From CAZZIQ01 sp964654355 (lineage in GTDB: Bacteria; Pseudomonadota; Gammaproteobacteria; GCF-002020875): a stretch of DNA of 15,020 nucleotides. The position numbers were made by a program, and so were the translations under genes. Each line of letters opens with the position of its first letter. Positions within the stretch are counted from its first letter, which is position 1. The notes under the pieces are model-generated. The model ran no database searches and was not told the origin of the DNA. It was given only the letters and a program-made list of their open reading frames with translations. This document shows positions 5,554 through 13,697 of the stretch, piece by piece. The stretch covers positions 1 through 15,020 of the forward strand of contig CAZZIQ010000023.1 in NCBI GenBank assembly GCA_964654355.1, given 5' to 3'.

Positions 5554-7125
5554 ATGTCGACACCTCCGCGCACGCTCATGCTTTGTATTCTTGATGGCTG
5601 GGGCTATCGGGAAGCGAGTGAATGCAATGCCATCGCCCTAGCCAAAACGCCCCACTGGGATCGTCTCTGGCAGGAATTCCCACATACCCTCATCCACACC
5701 TCAGGTGCGGAGGTCGGCTTGCCGGCCGATCAGATGGGCAACTCCGAGGTCGGACACCTCAATCTCGGTGCCGGACGCGTGGTGTATCAGGAATACACCC
5801 GCATTTGTCGTTCGATTCGTACGGGTTCTTTTTTCGAAAACCGCACGCTGATTGAGCCTATTGAAGTCGCGGTGCGTGAAGGCAAGGCCGTGCACGTCAT
5901 GGGCCTGCTTTCGCCGGGCGGCGTGCATAGCCATGAAGGCCATATTCATGCCATGGTGCGGATGGCGCGACAGTGTGGTGCCGACCGGGTTTATGTGCAC
6001 GCGTTTCTAGATGGCCGCGACACGCCACCGAAGAGCGCGGCGGCCTCGATTGAGGAAATGGAAAAAGTGTTTGCTGAAGTCGGCGGGCGCTTTGCTTCCG
6101 TGGTTGGGCGCTATTACTCGATGGATCGCGACCAGCGCTGGATGCGGGTCAAGATGTCGTATGAGGCAATCGTTGACGGCGTCGCCCCGTATCAAGCCGA
6201 GAGTGCGATGCAGGCCTTGGACATGGCCTATGCGCGCGATGAGACCGATGAGTTTGCGCAAGCCACGGTGATTGTGCCGCCGGGTGAACAGCCGGTGCAG
6301 ATCCAGGATGGCGATGCGATCATGTTCATGAACTATCGTTCGGATCGTGCGCGCCAGTTGACGGAAGCGATCATTCTCGAAGAGTTTGATGGCTTTGAGC
6401 GGGCGCGTTGGCCTCGCCTTGGGTCGTTCACCACACTGACCGAATACAACAAGAATTTTGATGTGCCGGTTGCGTTCCCGCCGGAGCGACTGCGCAACGT
6501 ATTTGGCGAATATGTGGCTTCGTTGGGGATGCGACAGCTGCGCATTGCCGAAACCGAGAAGTACGCGCATGTGACGTTCTTCTTTAATGGCGGTGAAGAA
6601 AAGCAGTACGAGTTTGAAGACCGCATTCTAATTCCGTCACCGGATGTGGCGACCTATGACCTCAAGCCAGAAATGAGCGTACGCGAGGTCACCGATAAGC
6701 TGGTCGATGCGATCCAGAGCGGAAAATATGAGTTCATCATTTGTAACCTCGCCAATGGCGATATGGTCGGTCATTCCGGCATTCTCGAAGCCGCGATGAA
6801 GGCGGCTGAGGCGATTGATGAAAGTTTGGGACGGATTCGTGCGGCACTTGAAGCTGCCGGTGGCGAGATGTTGCTCACTGCGGATCATGGCAACTGCGAA
6901 CAGATGTGTAGTGCTGACAGCGATCAGCCGCTGACTTCACATACAACCAACCTGGTGCCATTTATCTATGTTGGGAAGCGTGCAGTGGAAATGAAGACTT
7001 CCGGCGCGTTGGCTGACGTTGCACCAACCATGCTGCACTTGATGTCGATCAAGCAGCCTATCGAGATGACCGGCCAGCCGTTGTTGACGCTGCAGAATGA
7101 TCCAGATGCGTCAAGCGCGACTTAA
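5554..7125 (+). CDS. gpmI: 2,3-bisphosphoglycerate-independent phosphoglycerate mutase
   Basis: Interconverts 3- and 2-phosphoglycerate in glycolysis and gluconeogenesis with two manganese ions. The 523-residue protein belongs to the alkaline phosphatase superfamily: metal site LDGWGYR (Asp14), phosphoserine motif QMGNSEVGHLNLGAGR (Ser64, same number as in E. coli GpmM), HAFLDGRDTPP and GRYYSMDRD for substrate binding, EKYAHVTFFFNGG, NGDMVGHSG, and TADHGNCEQM near the C-terminus. Length is normal (E. coli 514). The ATG at 5554 gives the usual start; the upstream TAGGA is rather close to it. Divergent from arsR and convergent with tatC, only 23 bases from the tatC stop and with no visible terminator in between. 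Confidence 0.97.
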   Translation: MSTPPRTLMLCILDGWGYREASECNAIALAKTPHWDRLWQEFPHTLIHTSGAEVGLPADQMGNSEVGHLNLGAGRVVYQEYTRICRSIRTGSFFENRTLIEPIEVAVREGKAVHVMGLLSPGGVHSHEGHIHAMVRMARQCGADRVYVHAFLDGRDTPPKSAAASIEEMEKVFAEVGGRFASVVGRYYSMDRDQRWMRVKMSYEAIVDGVAPYQAESAMQALDMAYARDETDEFAQATVIVPPGEQPVQIQDGDAIMFMNYRSDRARQLTEAIILEEFDGFERARWPRLGSFTTLTEYNKNFDVPVAFPPERLRNVFGEYVASLGMRQLRIAETEKYAHVTFFFNGGEEKQYEFEDRILIPSPDVATYDLKPEMSVREVTDKLVDAIQSGKYEFIICNLANGDMVGHSGILEAAMKAAEAIDESLGRIRAALEAAGGEMLLTADHGNCEQMCSADSDQPLTSHTTNLVPFIYVGKRAVEMKTSGALADVAPTMLHLMSIKQPIEMTGQPLLTLQNDPDASSAT

Positions 7126-7148
7126 GTATAAGTAACTCCCCTCTACAA

Positions 7149-8318
7149 CTATGTCTTCGGCGGCGTTGTGTCGCTGTTGTCTGAGTTATCCGTTTCGTCG
7201 TCAAGACCGCCGTCCATTAACGCCATCTCATCCTCTAGCGCTGCACGCTGTTCTGCCGATAGTTCTTGTTCGAAGTTGCGTGCCTGCGGATCCAGTACAG
7301 CAGGCGTATCTGGTGTTTCAGCAGCGTCTCTATCAACCGTGTTGTCTGATTCTGTTGCGCCGGAGTCTGACTCTGCTGCCGCACGCTCAGTTTCAGCAGA
7401 GGCTTGAGTACGTTTGGCTGCCGCTTCACGCTCCAGTCGCGATTTCTCCAGCGCGTCTTCATGCACATCGAACTCACGCTCAAGCTCTTCCATGCTGACG
7501 TCATCTTCGACAACAGCTGCAGCGGTACTTGCAGCTGTTGTCGAAGGTGTGTCGTCTTCGCTTTCATCCGTGCTTTCTTCTTCGTCCGGTTTGCGCACAA
7601 AGAAGCGCGAGAACACCACGCCCACTTCAAACAGCAACCAAACTGGAATCGCTAACAGGCTTTGCGAAATTACGTCCGGCGGGGTCAGCAGCATGCCGAC
7701 GACAAACGCGCCAACGATGATGTAGGGACGTTTTGCTGTGAGTTTTTTGGGCGTGGTGGCGCCCATCCAGACCAATAAGATGGTCGCGATAGGTACTTCG
7801 AACGCGACGCCAAACGCAAAAAAGAGTTTAAGGACGAAGTCGAGGTATTTGCTGATATCGGTCATCACCGACACCCCTTCCGGCGCGACGCTTACCAAGA
7901 AGCCAAACACCAAGGGAAAGACAATGAAGTAGGCAAACGCCATGCCAGCGTAGAACAGGAACGTGCTGGAGATCACCAGCGGGAAGATCATGCGCCGCTC
8001 ATGTTTATACAAACCGGGCGCGATGAAGGCCCAGAACTGATACAGGATGACTGGGATGCCAATGAAGATCGCAGCAATAAGTGTGAGCTTGAATGGAGTT
8101 AAGAACGGTGAGGCAACCTCGGTCGCGATCATGCTGCTGCCGCTGGGCAGGTGCGCCATCAGTGGTTCTGCGAGGAGGGTGTAGAGGTCATTCGCGAATG
8201 GAAACAAGACAACGAATACGGCCAGCACTACCAGCACAATCCGCAGCATGCGGTCGCGCAACTCGATCAGGTGTGCGAGCAGTGGTTGTTCAGGGAGTTG
8301 AGAATTTGAGGTTGCCAT
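7149..8318 (-). CDS. tatC: Twin-arginine translocase subunit TatC with long acidic tail
   Basis: TatC recognises twin-arginine signal peptides and forms the core of the Tat export complex. Residues 1-243 are a complete six-helix TatC: LAHLIELRDRM (14-24, Glu19 corresponding to the signal-binding Glu15 of E. coli), FWAFIAPGLYKHERR (95-109), FAFGVAFEVP with Glu174 (matching E. coli Glu170), and LTPPDVISQ (211-219). After VRKPDEEES the protein continues for about 146 residues, where typical TatC ends within about 15. This tail is rich in Glu, Asp, Ala, Ser and Thr, with likely helical or coiled stretches at 275-310 and 345-370, and should lie in the cytoplasm. Last gene of the tatABC run, 14 bases after tatB. 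Core function is certain; the tail role is unknown. Confidence 0.96.
   Translation of the reverse strand: MATSNSQLPEQPLLAHLIELRDRMLRIVLVVLAVFVVLFPFANDLYTLLAEPLMAHLPSGSSMIATEVASPFLTPFKLTLIAAIFIGIPVILYQFWAFIAPGLYKHERRMIFPLVISSTFLFYAGMAFAYFIVFPLVFGFLVSVAPEGVSVMTDISKYLDFVLKLFFAFGVAFEVPIATILLVWMGATTPKKLTAKRPYIIVGAFVVGMLLTPPDVISQSLLAIPVWLLFEVGVVFSRFFVRKPDEEESTDESEDDTPSTTAASTAAAVVEDDVSMEELEREFDVHEDALEKSRLEREAAAKRTQASAETERAAAESDSGATESDNTVDRDAAETPDTPAVLDPQARNFEQELSAEQRAALEDEMALMDGGLDDETDNSDNSDTTPPKT
7505..7546. repeat. Perfect 17-bp inverted repeat inside the tatC tail
   Basis: The arms 7505-7521 and 7530-7546 are exact reverse complements (arm reads CTTCGACAACAGCTGCA) around an eight-base loop. The element lies in the coding DNA for the TatC tail, around residues 258-272 (Thr/Ala/Val-rich). 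It would form a strong hairpin in either RNA strand. No U tract follows on either side, so it is not a standard terminator. Confidence 0.9.
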
Positions 8319-8332
8319 AGCAAATGCAGGCC

Positions 8333-8686
8333 TCAGCCGTCGAGGTTTTCTGCGCTACGCGTTTTGCTAGTACTGTCGGCAGTGGGTTTAACGCCGGCCG
8401 CATCGGCCGCGCTAACCGTCTCTTGTTCGATGGTTTTGAGGTCTTGTTTGGTGTCTTCAATGATGTCGTGTAGACCAACGCTCGCGCTTTGTTGCTGCAT
8501 GATGCGTTTGAGTTCGTCGGTTTTTAGTTCACGATCAATGTCGGCTTTGACGCCGCCCACAAAGCGAGAAAATTTGCCCCACCAGGCGCCGGCCGTACGC
8601 GCGACCGCAGGCAAGCGCTCCGGTCCGATGACTAAAAGCGCAACGACGCCGATGAGCGCCAGTTCCCAAAAGCCGATGTCAAACAT
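8333..8686 (-). CDS. tatB: Sec-independent translocase protein TatB
   Basis: Works with TatC as the twin-arginine signal receptor in the inner membrane. The 117-residue protein begins MFDIGFWELALIGVVALLVIGPERLP: a short membrane helix (about 5-20) with the early Glu8 and the GPERLP hinge that identify TatB. An amphipathic helix (about 25-60) and a charged, probably disordered tail follow. Somewhat shorter than E. coli TatB (171), but within the family range. It is 37 bases after tatA and 14 before tatC. Confidence 0.95.
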   Translation of the reverse strand: MFDIGFWELALIGVVALLVIGPERLPAVARTAGAWWGKFSRFVGGVKADIDRELKTDELKRIMQQQSASVGLHDIIEDTKQDLKTIEQETVSAADAAGVKPTADSTSKTRSAENLDG

Positions 8687-8723
8687 GCGGCAAACTCAGA
8701 AGGGTCGCGATGACTGGATTGAA

Positions 8724-8954
8724 TTAGACTTGGTCTTTCTTTTCGACCTTCTCGCTTTCTAACGTGCTGGGATCTTTCTGTTCTAGCGCTGCACTATCGT
8801 CGCCCTCGGTCTTGTCATGCACGGCTTTCTTGAAGCTCTTGATCGCACTGCCGAGGTCGCCACCGACATTTTTCAGTTTTTTGGTGCCGAACAGCAGAAT
8901 GATGATGACCAGCACGATGAGAAGTTGCCAGATGCTGATGCCGCCAATGCCCAT
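8724..8954 (-). CDS. tatA: Sec-independent translocase protein TatA
   Basis: Oligomerises to form the passage for folded Tat substrates. The 76-residue protein has a short membrane helix (SIWQLLIVLVIIILLFG, about 7-23), the FGTKKLKNVGGDLGSAIKSFKKA hinge and amphipathic helix, and a charged tail. It is TatA rather than TatB because of FGTKKL in place of GPERLP. AAGGAGA about six bases before the ATG is a strong ribosome site. First of three tat genes; it follows hinT by 44 bases, and I found no convincing separate promoter. Confidence 0.96.
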   Translation of the reverse strand: MGIGGISIWQLLIVLVIIILLFGTKKLKNVGGDLGSAIKSFKKAVHDKTEGDDSAALEQKDPSTLESEKVEKKDQV

Positions 8955-8998
8955 GATGTTCTCCTTGGTGATTTTCTAACTCGTCTATGCGAGCAATG

Positions 8999-9340
8999 TT
9001 AATGAAAGCCGGGTAAGCGTTCGCCGCCCAGTAGATGCATGTGTAAATGAAAAACGGTTTGTCCACCGCCAGCGCCCGTGTTGATGATGGTGCGGAAGCC
9101 TTCGCTCAGCCCCATGCGCTGTGCCAGCTCAGGCAGCAGACGCAGCATATGCGCACTGAGTGCGTCATGCGCAGGAGACAAGTGTTCAAGGCTTTCAATG
9201 TGCATGCGCGGAATCACCAACAAGTGCGTGTCGGCTACCGGCTGAATGTCGTGGAACACCATCACGTGTTCATCTTCATGCACAAGGTCCACCGGCACGT
9301 CGCCCGCAGCGATTTTGCAAAAAATGCAATCGTCAGACAT
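8999..9340 (-). CDS. hinT: HIT-family purine nucleoside phosphoramidase (HinT-like)
   Basis: Cytoplasmic nucleotide hydrolase that acts on AMP-lysine-type phosphoramidates in characterised members. The 113-residue product has the N-terminal CIFCKIAAGDVP block (Cys5 and Cys8, a zinc pair in some members), the DIQPVADTHLLVIPRMHI strand, and the histidine triad HLHMHLL (98-104), with His100 probably the nucleophile. Length is normal. It lies between hisE (57-base gap) and tatA. The his-hit-tat order recurs in proteobacteria, but the reason for it is unknown. Confidence 0.94.
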   Translation of the reverse strand: MSDDCIFCKIAAGDVPVDLVHEDEHVMVFHDIQPVADTHLLVIPRMHIESLEHLSPAHDALSAHMLRLLPELAQRMGLSEGFRTIINTGAGGGQTVFHLHMHLLGGERLPGFH

Positions 9341-9397
9341 GTTTCGTGATCGCTTGGTCCGTTTCGACGGACTTCAGTTAGACGGTGCGCTGAGGAA

Positions 9398-9721
9398 TCA
9401 GGCGTCGCGACTGGCTTTCTCTGCCAGCCCTGACACACCAAAACGGCGTGCCAATTCATTTAGGATCTCATCGCTCGCGATGTCTTCGCGTGCCAACAAG
9501 ACCAGACAATGAAACCACAAATCGGCGGTTTCATAAATGATTTGTTCGCGATTCCCCGATTTTGCGGCGATCACGGTTTCGGTGGCCTCCTCGCCGATCT
9601 TCTTCAGGATCGCATCCAGCCCCTTGTGCTGCAGCTTGGCAACATAGGATTGCTCCGGATCGCCCAGTAAGCGTTCACGCAGGACGGCATCCAGTTGTTG
9701 CAAGACAGAAGCTTGGGTCAT
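9398..9721 (-). CDS. hisE: Phosphoribosyl-ATP pyrophosphatase
   Basis: Second step of histidine synthesis: hydrolyses PR-ATP to PR-AMP and pyrophosphate. The 107-residue all-helical protein shows the MazG-like metal site: KIGEEATE (41-48, Glu44/45/48) and YETADLWFH (63-71, Glu64 and Asp67). It is a separate gene rather than fused to hisI as in E. coli. Its ATG overlaps the stop of the upstream SYLF gene (ATGA at 9718-9721), with GGAG about eight bases ahead, so translation is likely coupled. Confidence 0.96.
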   Translation of the reverse strand: MTQASVLQQLDAVLRERLLGDPEQSYVAKLQHKGLDAILKKIGEEATETVIAAKSGNREQIIYETADLWFHCLVLLAREDIASDEILNELARRFGVSGLAEKASRDA

Positions 9722-10467
9722 GGTTGGACTCCGAGGGCATTGGTCGGGTCGTTGACCAAGGCGTGCAGGCGATTGATGCCGCCCGAGCGCGAGGTCACAG
9801 TGCCAGCAAGGATTTGCTCGGGAGTGACCTCGGGGGTTTGATAGAAATTGGCGTTGCGCTCGTCATCCACGCGCAGAATCGAGCCATCGAGGGACACTCC
9901 GGCGAACAGGCCGCGTGCGCGTGACCAGCTGTAGATTTCGGCGCGCAATTGGGCATCGGTTGCAGCCGAGGCTTCGCGGCCGACCGGGCCCGCGGCAACC
10001 GAGGTTTCCGCGCCGAGGGTGAGCTTACCTTCGAGAATGTTGCGAATACTTTTGTCGCGCTTAAACGCCAGCACCACGTCGCTCGATTGCGCGCCGAACT
10101 GAAAACCGAAACTGGCCCCGGTGAGGGTCACAAAGACCGGTTGGCTCCAGCTGCCGTCTTCTTTTTTGACTAGCAACACGCCGCTGCCATGTCGGCCACC
10201 AATCATCCAGCCCAGCTTGATCATCGAAGGGATTACCACCAGCCCATGTGCATTCCGTAGCAGTGCCGGTGGAATCCCATCTTCAGGCAATACAAGGAGG
10301 TCTTCTAAGACCTCGACGGCATTCCAAATTTCGCCCTTAATTTGCGTACCGGGCAGTACGGTTTCTTCGGGTAAGGGGGTTACCGTTTGTGCAGCAACCG
10401 GTGCGGCGATCCATGGCAGGCTCATGCAAGCCAATGCAAACAGGGAGGAGCAAACGCGCAACCTCAT
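9718..10467 (-). CDS. Secreted SYLF/Ysc84-domain lipid-binding-type protein
   Basis: The 249-residue product begins with a Sec signal peptide (hydrophobic SLFALACMSLPWIAA, likely cleaved at PVAA|Q, residue 26/27). It then has the SYLF core: LLRNAHGLVVIPSMIKLGWMIGGRHGSGVLL (about 69-99), WSQPVFVTLTGASFGFQFGAQSSDVVL, RNILEGKLTLGAE and GRE...EIYSWSRARGLFAGVSLDGS (to about 205). SYLF domains bind phosphoinositides in eukaryotes; the role of bacterial secreted versions is not settled. I chose the ATG at 10467: GGAGG lies six bases before it, it overlaps the hisI stop (ATGA), and it starts the signal peptide. It also overlaps hisE by ATGA. It has no evident link to histidine synthesis. Confidence 0.88.
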   Translation of the reverse strand: MRLRVCSSLFALACMSLPWIAAPVAAQTVTPLPEETVLPGTQIKGEIWNAVEVLEDLLVLPEDGIPPALLRNAHGLVVIPSMIKLGWMIGGRHGSGVLLVKKEDGSWSQPVFVTLTGASFGFQFGAQSSDVVLAFKRDKSIRNILEGKLTLGAETSVAAGPVGREASAATDAQLRAEIYSWSRARGLFAGVSLDGSILRVDDERNANFYQTPEVTPEQILAGTVTSRSGGINRLHALVNDPTNALGVQP

Positions 10468-10859
10468 GCCGAACCTCCATACATCACATCTGGATCTTTC
10501 AAGACGGGATCCACGGTTTTCCACGTGTTGTTTTCTAACACGCGATAGAAGCAGCTCTCCCGGCCGGTGTGGCAGGCAATGCCACCGCGTTGGCGAATTT
10601 GCAGCACGATGACATCCTCATCGCAGTCGAGGCGAATTTCTTGCACATCTTGTTGATTGCCAGAGGACTCGCCTTTGTGCCATAGCTTCTGCCGGGAACG
10701 CGACCAATACACGGCGTGTCCGGTTTCTACGGTGAGCTGTAAGGCCTCGCGGTTCATCCATGCCATCATCAAGATGCGACCGCTTTGCGCATCTTGCGCG
10801 ATGGCGGGCACCAAGCCTTGGGCATCCCAGCGCACGGCATCGAGCCACGCCAAACTCAT
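10464..10859 (-). CDS. hisI: Phosphoribosyl-AMP cyclohydrolase
   Basis: Third step of histidine synthesis: opens the adenine ring of PR-AMP with a zinc ion. The 131-residue protein carries MMAWMNREAL (31-40), YWSRSRQKLWHKGESSGN (51-68), the magnesium/zinc segment RLDCDED (76-82, Cys79), and ACHTGRESCFYR (95-106, Cys96 and Cys103). It is monofunctional; the HisE part is a separate gene two positions downstream. GAGGTG precedes the ATG, which overlaps the hisF stop (ATGA at 10856-10859). Confidence 0.97.
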   Translation of the reverse strand: MSLAWLDAVRWDAQGLVPAIAQDAQSGRILMMAWMNREALQLTVETGHAVYWSRSRQKLWHKGESSGNQQDVQEIRLDCDEDVIVLQIRQRGGIACHTGRESCFYRVLENNTWKTVDPVLKDPDVMYGGSA

Positions 10860-11626
10860 AGACGCACCTCAATGCCACGTGCAGCCATGCATTGTTTGGC
10901 CTCATGTACGGTGTGTTCACCAAAGTGGAAGATGCTCGCTGCCAGCACCGCATCCGCGCCCCCTTGTTCGACGCCATCGGCTAAGTCATCGAGAGAGCCA
11001 ACCCCGCCGGAGGCAATCACCGGAATGGGTACGGCATCGACCACTGCGCGGGTGAGCGCAAGATCAAAGCCACTGCGGGTGCCATCACGATCCATGCTGG
11101 TGAGCAGGATCTCGCCCGCACCGTTGCGCGCCATGCGTTGCGCCCACTCAACCACATCCAAGCCGGTGGGCTTGCGGCCGCCGTGGGTGAAGATTTCCCA
11201 GCGTGGGTTCGCGCCGCCCTCGACCTGTTTGGCGTCGATGGCGACCACGATACACTGAGAGCCGACCTTGTCGGCCGCTTCAGTAATCAGATCCGGGTTG
11301 AACACGGCTGCAGTATTGATTGCGACCTTGTCCGCGCCTGCGTTAAGCATGCGACGCACGTCGTCTACGGCTCGAATGCCACCCCCGACGGTAAGCGGAA
11401 TGAAGACTTGGCTGGCGACTTGTTCGACCACATGGACGATGGTTTCGCGACCTTCATGACTGGCGGTGATGTCAAGAAAGGTGATTTCGTCGGCACCCTC
11501 TTGGTCGTAACGACGCGCAACCTCGACTGGATCACCCGCATCACGAATCTCCACAAAACGCACACCTTTGACGACGCGACCTTGGTCCACGTCGAGGCAG
11601 GGGATGATGCGCTTAGCCAGACCCAT
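10856..11626 (-). CDS. hisF: Imidazole glycerol phosphate synthase, cyclase subunit
   Basis: Takes ammonia from HisH and PRFAR to form imidazole glycerol phosphate and AICAR. The 256-residue TIM barrel has catalytic Asp12 (IIPCLDVDQGRVVKG) and Asp131 (VVAIDAKQ), phosphate-binding glycine motifs TVGGGIR (79-85) and IASGGVG, and LLTSMDRDGT. All active-site parts are present and length is normal. It starts six bases after the hisA stop and overlaps hisI by four bases. Confidence 0.98.
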   Translation of the reverse strand: MGLAKRIIPCLDVDQGRVVKGVRFVEIRDAGDPVEVARRYDQEGADEITFLDITASHEGRETIVHVVEQVASQVFIPLTVGGGIRAVDDVRRMLNAGADKVAINTAAVFNPDLITEAADKVGSQCIVVAIDAKQVEGGANPRWEIFTHGGRKPTGLDVVEWAQRMARNGAGEILLTSMDRDGTRSGFDLALTRAVVDAVPIPVIASGGVGSLDDLADGVEQGGADAVLAASIFHFGEHTVHEAKQCMAARGIEVRL

Positions 11627-11632
11627 GATGCT

Positions 11633-12391
11633 TTAGCCGATCAGCTCGCTTAGGTCTGGGCAGTTGGCGTCGGCATAGGCTTGGGCTTCTTTAAGGTCCA
11701 GCGTGCCTTCGTAGATCGCACGTCCGGTGATTGCGCCCATGATGCCTTCATCGGCCACGGCACAAAGACGTTCTAAATCTTGCAGGTTGGTGATGCCACC
11801 CGAGGCAATCACCGGAATGTGGATGGATTGGGCGAGACGCACCGTGGCATCAATGTTGACGCCTTGCATCATGCCGTCGCGTGAGATGTCAGTGTAGATG
11901 ATGGCGTCCACACCATCAGCCTCGAAGTGTTGCGCGAGGTCGATGACATCGTGGCGAGACAGCTTGGACCAGCCATCGATGGCCACCTTGCCGTCTTTGG
12001 CGTCAAGGCCAACGATGATGTGGGTTGGGAATTCCGCACACAGGTCGTTGACGAAGTGTGGCTCGGATACGGCGCGAGTACCAATGATGACCCAGCGTAC
12101 ACCCGCATCGAGATAGGTCTCGACGGTTTTTTCAGTACGAATGCCGCCGCCGACTTGAATCGGGAGGTCGGGATAGGCCTCGGCAATGCGATGAATGATT
12201 TCTGCATTGCGTGGCTCGCCATCAAATGCGCCATTGAGGTCCACAATGTGGAGCCGGCGTGCGCCTGCCTCGACCCAGCGTCCCGCGACCTCGACTGGAT
12301 CGCTGGAAAACACAGTGGATTCATTCATGTCGCCCTGTCGTAGGCGTACACATTGGCCGTCCTTGAGGTCAATGGCGGGGATAATCAGCAT
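11633..12391 (-). CDS. hisA: ProFAR isomerase (HisA)
   Basis: Performs the Amadori rearrangement of ProFAR to PRFAR. The 252-residue barrel has catalytic Asp8 (IIPAIDLKDG) and Asp130 (IVGLDAKDG), the QVGGGIRT phosphate loop (79-86), YTDISRDGM (166-174), and VIASGGI. It is homologous to the next gene, hisF, through ancient half-barrel duplication, but the motifs assign each clearly. It follows hisH by 32 bases; a GGA about eight bases before the ATG is a weak ribosome site. Confidence 0.98.
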   Translation of the reverse strand: MLIIPAIDLKDGQCVRLRQGDMNESTVFSSDPVEVAGRWVEAGARRLHIVDLNGAFDGEPRNAEIIHRIAEAYPDLPIQVGGGIRTEKTVETYLDAGVRWVIIGTRAVSEPHFVNDLCAEFPTHIIVGLDAKDGKVAIDGWSKLSRHDVIDLAQHFEADGVDAIIYTDISRDGMMQGVNIDATVRLAQSIHIPVIASGGITNLQDLERLCAVADEGIMGAITGRAIYEGTLDLKEAQAYADANCPDLSELIG

Positions 12392-12423
12392 GGTTTCGAT
12401 CCAATCGTCATGTGCCGGGAGGC

Positions 12424-13062
12424 TTAGGCCTGGCCATCCCAGGCAGTGAAGTTTTGTAAGAGTTGCAGGCCCGCCTGCGCACTCTTTTCTGGGTGAAACT
12501 GTACGGCAAAAACATTGTCTTGGCCGGCCGCAGCGGTAAATGGGATGCCATAAACGGTGGTCGCGGCGGTCTCGCGAAGGGCGTCTTCAACATAATAGCT
12601 ATGCACGAAATAAAAGCGTGCGTCTTGGGTGATGTTGGTCCACAGCGGATGGGCACGGTCTTGATGAACTTCGTTCCAGCCCATCTGCGGCACTTTTAAA
12701 CGTTCGCGGCGCGTATCCTGCATGTCGGCCGGAAAGCGTTTTACCCGGCCGCTAAACAACCCGAGCCCTTCATGACCACCATCCTCATCACTATGCTGAT
12801 TGAGGATTTGCAGACCTAGACAAATCCCGAGGAAGGGTTTGCTGGCAGCAGCTTCGTGCAGGATCTCAACGAGACCGCGACTACGTAGTTCTCGCAAGGC
12901 ATCGCCGATCGCGCCTTGGCCAGGGAAAACTACTCGATCTGCAGCGCGAATCTCGTTCGCATCTGAGCTGACCACAATGGTTTGGTTGGGGGCGACATGC
13001 TCCAGCGCTTTCGCGACTGAGCGCAGGTTCCCCATGCCGTAATCAATGACTGCGATCTTCAT
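12424..13062 (-). CDS. hisH: Imidazole glycerol phosphate synthase, glutaminase subunit
   Basis: Class I glutamine amidotransferase that releases ammonia for HisF. The 212-residue protein has the nucleophile elbow FLGICLGLQIL (Cys81), the oxyanion region FPGQGAIGDA (46-55), and the catalytic pair in VQFHPEKS (His190, Glu192). The start IAVIDYGMGNLRSV is typical. It follows hisB by 44 bases and precedes hisA, the common proteobacterial order B-H-A-F. Confidence 0.97.
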   Translation of the reverse strand: MKIAVIDYGMGNLRSVAKALEHVAPNQTIVVSSDANEIRAADRVVFPGQGAIGDALRELRSRGLVEILHEAAASKPFLGICLGLQILNQHSDEDGGHEGLGLFSGRVKRFPADMQDTRRERLKVPQMGWNEVHQDRAHPLWTNITQDARFYFVHSYYVEDALRETAATTVYGIPFTAAAGQDNVFAVQFHPEKSAQAGLQLLQNFTAWDGQA

Positions 13063-13106
13063 CTGACGAGTGTCTACCTGGACAGCGTGCTGCCCATCCA
13101 GTGGAT

Positions 13107-13697
13107 TCAGAGGCTGCCCTTGGTTGAGGGAACTGTGCCGGCCATGCGTGGGTCGGCTTCGAGTGCCATACGCAGCGCGCGGCCAAACGCTTTGAAGATG
13201 GTCTCGGCGATGTGGTGACTGTTACGTCCACGCAGGTTGTCGATGTGTAGCGTGACTTGAGCGTGATTCACGAAGCCCTGAAAGAACTCGTAAAACAGCT
13301 CGGTATCAAACTCACCGACTGCGCTGCGCGGGAATTGGGCGTGAAATTCCAGCCCCGGACGCCCGGAGAAATCGAGCACGACACGGGACAGCGCCTCGTC
13401 CAATGGGACATAGGCGTGACCATAGCGACGAATCCCTTTTTTATCCCCAACGGCTTTGGCGATGGCCTGGCCCAGGGTGATGCCGATGTCTTCCACAGTG
13501 TGGTGAGCATCGATGTGGAGGTCGCCGTCGGCGCGAATGTCGAGGTCAATCAAGCCATGCCGCGCGATCTGATCCAACATGTGTTCGAGGAAGGCAATGC
13601 CGGTGTGGAATTGGCCGCTACCCGTACCGTCGAGGTTGACAGTTGCGGTGATGCGAGTTTCCAGGGTGTTGCGTTCGACCGTGGCTTGGCGCGACAT
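13107..13697 (-). CDS. hisB: Imidazoleglycerol-phosphate dehydratase
   Basis: Dehydrates imidazole glycerol phosphate to imidazole acetol phosphate using manganese. The 196-residue protein is the monofunctional type, without the N-terminal histidinol-phosphatase domain of E. coli HisB. Metal-binding repeats are DAHHTVEDIG (63-72: His65, His66, Glu69) and NSHHIAETIFKAFGRALR (159-176: His161, His162, Glu165). I chose the ATG at 13697 (MSRQATVERNT), which has GAGAA upstream; the longer frame to 13754 adds residues unlike the family. First gene of the leftward his-tat run, divergent from fnr. hisG, hisD and hisC must be elsewhere. Confidence 0.96.
   Translation of the reverse strand: MSRQATVERNTLETRITATVNLDGTGSGQFHTGIAFLEHMLDQIARHGLIDLDIRADGDLHIDAHHTVEDIGITLGQAIAKAVGDKKGIRRYGHAYVPLDEALSRVVLDFSGRPGLEFHAQFPRSAVGEFDTELFYEFFQGFVNHAQVTLHIDNLRGRNSHHIAETIFKAFGRALRMALEADPRMAGTVPSTKGSL

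Noticed and set aside
11138..11653. Open frame of 171 codons on the + strand across hisF
   Set aside because: Fully antisense to hisF, whose catalytic residues and length are normal; no protein family is recognisable in it.
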